A stretch of DNA of 64,000 bases from assembly GCF_009730915.1 (NCBI RefSeq), contig NC_052475.1, positions 23,125,016 to 23,189,015 of the forward strand, written 5' to 3'. Below are positions 58,101 to 64,000 of the stretch, piece by piece. Under the pieces are notes generated by a model, which was not told where the DNA came from, did no database searches, and saw nothing but the letters and a program-made list of their open reading frames with translations. Both the position numbers and the translations under genes were made by a program. This stretch comes from Dioscorea cayenensis subsp. rotundata (Eukaryota; Streptophyta; Magnoliopsida; Dioscoreales; Dioscoreaceae). Position 1 is the stretch's first letter. Each line of letters starts with the position of its first letter.

Positions 58101-60306
58101 CGAACAGTACCTGTTTGAATCCATGCATCCTGAGCAACATATGCAATGTTTCCACAAACATGAATCTGCATTTCAAGTAAAAGAAGATTTTGTGTAATCC
58201 TATGAAAAATTGGCAAAAATGAGCAAGAATTCATCCAAAAATGGAAACTGAAACTCACATTGCCCTCCATTTTTGGAATCTCACCAATAATTGCTGCTAA
58301 TAATGTAGATTTTCCTGCGCCAACCTCACCGCAAATTGCAAGCTTTTCCCCAGGATAAACTTCTAGGTTCAAATTTCTAAGTGTTTTCTTTGACATATTG
58401 CCATCCCAGGAAAACCCACAAGAATTGATGATTATTGGTTGCTTAAGTTCTGAGCTATGCTTTCTCTTGGCATATCCATTCTTCAGTTCAGGAGCATCAA
58501 GAAAAATGAAAATTTTCGAAAATGCAACCTTTGCCTGAATAACATTTCTGATATCATCAGGAATTGATCTTACTGGATCTTGAATGAGACGTAATGCTGC
58601 AATAAAAGTGAACACATTGGTAGGATCAAGAGGAACATGAAGAAGATAGCAACTCAGAAATGTTGCAGCTGAGACTAGAATTGGAGAAGCCCAAAAGAGA
58701 GTACTATTATATGCTCCTCTGAGCTGAACTGCACAAAGCCACCCACATTCAACTGACCTCAAACTTTCAATAACTTTCTTGAAATGAGTTTCCCATGCAT
58801 AAAGCTTCAGAACTTTCATATTCACCAAAGCCTCTGAAATGGCATTCATCCTCTCATCCTGAGCTTGCACAAGTGTTGTCTGCATCTTATGTTGTTGCAT
58901 GGCAAGAGGAGCATTGCAAATCACAGTGAGTATAATAACAGTAAAAGCTGCGATGGTTGCTTGACCGACAGTTTTATAGAGAATTAGCAAAGAAATGCAG
59001 AGTTGGAGGCTTGTTGTCCATGTCTCATGAAGCCAGGTCAGGATTTCTCCAATCCTATAAGCATCAACAGTTACATAGTTCATAATCTCACCGGAAGAAT
59101 GGATCAATTTCGCAGAATTAGACAGTCTCAGTTGTTTCTGATAAATAGCAGCAGTTAATAGGGATCTAACCTTCAACCCTAACAATCTTGTTCTAAAATA
59201 CCACTGTCTTTGAGATAGAGATTCCAAACACTTGGCAAAGAACAACCCCATGGCCAACAGAAAAGCTTCATACTTGACAAATTGACTTCCTGATGCCACA
59301 TTGATGAAGGCATTAAGCAACACAGGGCCAGAAGAGCTGGCAAGTATCTTCAGTAAAGCAAATAAAGCAGAGATTAATATGTCTTGTTTATGACAAGAGG
59401 CTATTGTCCATAAAAAACTTGGTGAAGCCAATGATTTAGTTTGTCTCTGCTTATTCAATTGCTCTATGAATACACTGTAGCAACTCCCTGCTCTATCAGT
59501 TTCGTGCAACAAAGGCATGTCTTTCTCTTCTAAAGGTTTCTCATAGCCCTTCTTCATCAAAGAATTCAGCCACCAAAATGACATTTTACTGAAGATTCCT
59601 GCATTTGCATAAGGACTAACAGCAACAGTGGAAGAAGCATCTTCATCTGATAAATGCTGATAAGGAACATTGGCAGCATTTTCGCCACCCTCTTCTGCAT
59701 TGTTTGATGTTCTAAAGGGACAAAGCAGCAATGCTAAAAGATTCTTGAAAGATTTAATACATGTTTTCTTCTCTGCAATTATGATCAATGTTGAATAAAT
59801 GCAAAGAATGGAAGTAGTTATGAAGGCCATTCCCCACCAAATATTAGCAAAGACACAACTAAGAACACTAGTCCTAGTGCTCACAACATATGCAATAGGC
59901 ACCAGTGTAGTAACTAACCACCAAGTCGGTGGATTCTTCACTTTCTCAGTAGACATTGACAACCCTCTCACAAGACAAACAAAGCCCAAACATCCATTAT
60001 ATACTGCAGACTGCAGAGGATACCATCAACCGTGAACTTCAGCAGAAAACAGACTGCCCCTTGATCTTTCTTGACAAAACCTTATAAAGAAGGCTTACAA
60101 AGAGAACAACAACGAGGATTGCATTGATGGAGATGAAGGGATTGTTGGTGAAAATGGATGAGTCAGAGGTACTTCTTGGACTATAAATTGTTGTCCCAGC
60201 ACCTACTAAGAAATCAAGAATTTAATCAGAAGGATGGAAACATAAACATGCAAGCACTTTGTTCATAACTTTATGAGATTGATTAAAGCTTACTTGCAAC
60301 ATCCAT
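55115..60306 (-). CDS. ABC transporter C family, ABCC10-like (MRP-type)
   Basis: Full-size ABCC transporter that exports or sequesters glutathione conjugates and other organic anions, probably at the tonoplast. Exons (minus): 60306-60294, 60202-60099, 60010-58259, 58165-57845, 57762-57675, 57585-56989, 56918-56754, 56661-56152, 56067-55762, 55684-55621, 55542-55303 and 55218-55115, about 1420 residues. TMD1 has KLSNS-type [23 protein letters not shown]1 has Walker [10 protein letters not shown], signature LSGGQKQR and Walker [17 protein letters not shown]2 has [21 protein letters not shown]2 has Walker [10 protein letters not shown], signature STGQRQLF and Walker [13 protein letters not shown]; it ends YWSHSAGSC. 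One extra base in an A3 run (57708-57710) breaks exon 5. The 88-base intron at 60011-60098 is tentative: read through, its sequence looks like coding but contains a TGA and a 7-bp duplication. The first exon codes only 13 bases. Confidence 0.9.
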
Positions 60307-61739
60307 AGTTCCACTCCTCCTCCTGTGTCTCTGGCACTTACAAAACTTGCATAATCACACCAATTCCTGTTCTTCAATATAGTTCATGAGAAGTTGCATG
60401 CAGCATGGTTCTCAAATCATGACCAAAGCTTAAAATGACTTACCTGGTGACAAAAGAAGCAATAAATTCTTGACAACTACTACAAACAAGACATTAAAAT
60501 TGAAAAAAAAAAATCGTTGTTTGTATTTGATTGACAATGAATAAGTGGTTTATATATTTTTTTCAAAAAAAATCTTCTTGAGTGGGTCGTGGGTCTTTTC
60601 TCTATTCCCTTTCTTGTTTTTCTATTTTCGTTGTAATAAAATAGATAAATTACGAATTTATTAAAAAAAAAAATAGAGAATACTAAGTACAAACAGAAAA
60701 AAAAAACCGAACAAGATGATATTCTCACCAGGAATGAGGATAACAGTATACAGTATTTCTGTTGTTTTTTAATAATGAATTTATGATTTATTTATTTATT
60801 TAAAATAAATAAATAAATAAAATTGAAAAAAATAATAATAGTTCATAAATAATTTTTTTAAAATCATTACCTGAAGTGCATGCATGATCTCTAGTTAATT
60901 AACTAAAATGTTGCCGTATAAATTCCTCCACCAGTGTTGAATAATAGAAACTACAGTCTGTCCTTTACATATAATTTTATCCACAGATATCATTCGGGAG
61001 GAGGAAAAATTAAACCAGCTCATGTCTCACGTTATTATATTATATTATAGTTTTTTTATTATATATTAAAAATGAACATAGTACATACAATAAAATAATA
61101 CTATTGGCCTTGTTACATATACGTGTAATTCATCCATTTTAAAAAATAAAAATAAAAAATAATATCAATAAGTTGAATTAGAGTAATAAAATATTGATTA
61201 CTTAAATAAATAAATTTTAATTAAAATTTTAATATATATAAAAAATTCCGTGCAAAGAAATCTATTTTTTTAATACACCTTTAAGCAACTCTCACAAACT
61301 AGTTTCAAGTGCAGCTCTTACTAAAGTGGTAGGTCAAAAGCTGGCAAAAAACCTAAAAAAATAATAAGTTGACTAGTGATATCAAACATAAAAAAATTAG
61401 TTGAAGATTGAGAAGGATGGACGAAGGTATTTATTTAAAAATTTTACTATTAAGATTATTTACTAAGTGACTCAAATTGTGATTGGAATTATCAAAAGTA
61501 TATGTATAAATATGAAATTAATTTTTGAATATATTTGTGTATTTTTACTTTATAGACCCGATATCAATAAATAAAAAGTTATTAACTTTATTGTATTAAA
61601 ATAAAAACATAAAGTTAATAATAAAAATAATTTTAAAATATCTTATTTATTATTAAATAATTTTTATTTTATATTACCCAGAATTGTTAAAATTTAGTAA
61701 AAAATTAAAAAAATATATAAATAAGTTGTGGATGCAACA
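60307..61739. other. intergenic, 5' flank of the ABCC gene
   Basis: AT-rich sequence with short T-rich stretches and A/T low complexity (60780-60830, 61060-61260). No gene is recognised. Confidence 0.5.
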
Positions 61740-61855
61740 TCCAATAATTGAGTTGTACCCCCTCACTTATGGTGAGAGGCTCTTGGTTCTGTAATGTTTT
61801 TTTCTTTTTCAATAAATCTGTGGGTTATCCACATTTACTTAAAAAAAAATATTCA
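61740..61855 (+). mobile_element. LINE 3' end remnant
   Basis: T-rich sequence ends with the tail motif GTGGGTTATCCACATTTACT at 61820-61839 and an A9 run. It is one of several short LINE tails here. A similar but weaker tail ends near 62055 (ATATAATTTATCTTTT) and another near 62565. Confidence 0.55.
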
Positions 61856-63494
61856 ATAATTAAAAGTAAAGAGTGAGATCTCTAGTTTGCTCTTATTCTA
61901 TTGTTATTGGCCCATGCTTGAGTGCACTTTATCCTTGTTATTTTGTTAGTTTTTTTTTTTCTGTACAGGCCTTTGCCCGTTTCCATTGCTTCCATTGTTA
62001 TATGATTTTTTGTGTTGTCTTTTTTGCGTTTTAATGCATATAATTTATCTTTTATAAAAAAATTAAAAATAAGAATGCAAAATGTTGGTTTTTCTATTTA
62101 TTCATAAAATTAAATAAATTAATAATTTTTAAAAAAAGGGCAATGCAATTGGCTTGTTGATGGAAAGAAAGGTTGGTGTAAAGGCGTGCTGCATGTGTTG
62201 TCATTAATGTCTGACAGTGTTCAGGGTTCTTGGGATGTGTTGGCATGTGACTGGGATTTTGGGGGAACTGCCATGCATAAATTATTGAGTATTTTTTTTA
62301 TCATTATTTTTTTTATCAAGCTTAGTCTTGTTTTTAATGGGGAAGAATCACGGCACCTTTTTCCCTTTTTTTTATTTTTCTTTTTGTCGTTTCTTTCGAT
62401 GATGCAACCGTTCATGATCGCTCCAGCATGTGATCACTTGTTTGTATATACATTAATACATATATATTGACAACACATGTACATATATATTGACAATACA
62501 TGTATATGTTAGGCCAGATGCAATAAATTAAGAGGGTTCAATAAAATTATAATTTATCCATATTTATTTTATAAAAAAAATATATCAAGAAAGTATTAAT
62601 ATGTGTACTATATATATATATGTATATTAAAAAATTACAGACATGCCAGTAATAAAAATCGAACGTTTGAATCTTTGAGTTTGGAGAGGAAAGTTTGAAT
62701 CTTAAGTTGGGAGACGAATAAAGTAGTCAGGGAGTGGTCAAGGTTTTTATTTTTTCTTTCTCTTAATTTTAGTCAGAGTTATGGAAATTATGACAATATT
62801 TTTTTTAATAAAGTGGTTAATTACATTTACATTGGAATAAAAAGAACATCATTACAAGGCGGTAGAAGAATAATAAAGATGAGATATAGAGAAGTATAGT
62901 TACATGTTAACATGTTACAGATTAAAGTCCATCAAATGTGATGATAGTCATAACAATGTTGGGTACTTTATTTTATTTAAATAAAGTGGATAAACCACCA
63001 ATTTAATTGGATACTTTATCATTGTTTTTTTTTAAATTTATGTTTTGTAATTAATTTTGATTGTCTTATAAAAAAATATCGAGATTTATTTTTCATTAAA
63101 TAAATAATTTGGATTTTGTTAAAAATTGTGAAAAAGGTGCCCTTGGACTTGTGCAAGGGTTATAAGGCGCTTAACTTGTTCACTTTGTTAAATAAAAAAT
63201 AATATTATAATAACTTAAAAATTATTTTGTTTTGGGAAGTTTTTGCTTTTAGTTTTTTTTAGATGAATGATTGAATGATATAAGGTTACTGTTGTTGAAA
63301 ACTTGTTGGTTTTCTTTTAAGTTAAATACATCAAAAAATAGTTGGAATGAAAAGATCCGATGCTATATGTATGATGCATCCTAACTTGTTAATTTTTCCT
63401 ATGAAGGACTAATTGATTCCAAACATGGAGGTAAATTGACTTCATATTCAACTTGGGAAAAAAGTTTTGTGTGAATAGGTGATTAATAATTTTA
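61856..63494. other. intergenic with LINE-tail debris and a second micro-retroposon
   Basis: AT-rich spacer. At 62972-63011 a 40-base insert contains GTGGATAAACCAC (62986-62998) and is flanked by TACTTTAT (62964-62971 and 63012-63019), like the 42-bp insert at 7698. Another minus-strand tail-like start occurs near 62798. Otherwise no gene. Confidence 0.5.
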
Positions 63495-64000
63495 TTGCAG
63501 ATGCGTAAAACATGCAAAATACTTACTCTTGCAAATCTGTTCAAAAAAAGGTGCATCAATAATAATATTTCTGATACCTGCGTCCTCTGTCACAATGCTT
63601 CTGAAAACCTGAATCACCTCTTTCTTAACTGTGAATTTTCTAAACGCATCTGGGTTTTTTTCTCCCAAGCTCTAGACATTAATTTTCTTCCACAATCGAT
63701 CCCCTTACTCTGGACCACCTGGTTATCATCTCTTTACTCCTCAGCACCGAATTCCCTGGGACCTCATCTCCCAAGCTATCATGTAGAACATTTGGATTGA
63801 AAGAAATTCTCGTATATTTCAATTGAATGCTTTACCGCATTACAACATTATATTTAAGACTGCTAATATGCTTTTCTCTTGGTTTCCCACAGCTGCTGAT
63901 AGACACCAGCAACCACTCAATGAAGCTTTTCAGAAAATCAAGCGCTCACTCAACTTCCTTAGCGCTAGAGAATCTACATGACATCGATGCTGCTCTAGAG
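63495..64000 (+). mobile_element. LINE fragment, zf-RVT and C-terminal part, runs off the window
   Basis: The plus strand encodes a zf-RVT zinc-binding domain (ISDTCVLCHNASENLNHLFL, then NCEFSKRIW). After a frame change near 63770 comes the usual following segment (NIWIERNSRIFQLNALPHYN, then FKTANMLFSWFPTAADRHQ). The RT itself is missing, so it is 5'-truncated, and the 3' tail lies beyond the window. Frame breaks show it is not functional. Confidence 0.85.

Overview
The window is nuclear DNA of a flowering plant. It is AT-rich, with intron-bearing genes (GT-AG splicing), a MIR319 locus, and plant-specific or plant-type genes: a HAWAIIAN SKIRT-type F-box gene, a DUF1191 gene and an ABCC transporter. 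Plant LINEs, solo LTRs, a CACTA element and MITEs fill much of the rest. I cannot fix the species; a non-grass monocot is a guess. Bases 25011-26010 are an assembly gap.

Layout. 1-5.6 kb: a 5'-truncated LINE with a perfect 14-bp target duplication and two inverted-repeat MITEs. 5.8-7.3 kb: first GDSL esterase/lipase gene. 7.5-12.4 kb: a 42-bp micro-retroposon and a large LINE interrupted by a solo LTR. 12.67-17.93 kb: a complete non-autonomous CACTA element (CGT target duplication) carrying fragments of two host genes on one strand, methionine gamma-lyase and the plastid FtsHi5 gene. 21.7-23.3 kb: second GDSL gene, a tandem paralogue of the first. 23.5-31 kb: MITEs, the gap, and a PIF/Harbinger-like element with a GC-rich core. 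31.1-33.0 kb: HAWAIIAN SKIRT-like F-box gene. 34.7-38.0 kb: coiled-coil gene of the USO1-like/At1g50660 family. 38.4-39.0 kb: hAT MITE. 42.5-43.1 kb: MIR319 on the minus strand. 46.3-50.3 kb: Treslin/Sld3-like replication gene (minus). 50.6-53.6 kb: solo LTR, MITE, 30-bp minisatellite and LINE tails. 54.0-54.9 kb: damaged DUF1191 gene. 55.1-60.3 kb: 12-exon ABCC transporter (minus). 60.3-64.0 kb: LINE tails and the start of another LINE fragment.

The genes form no functional cluster; the only local relationship is the GDSL tandem pair, split by about 14 kb of nested transposons. The most interesting points are the CACTA double gene capture, the promoter palindromes in the solo LTR, the tiny retroposons that share a LINE 3' tail motif, and a run of +1 homopolymer frameshifts confined to three neighbouring genes at 48-58 kb. 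I found no convincing new biological system; the CACTA chimera is the nearest candidate for new function.
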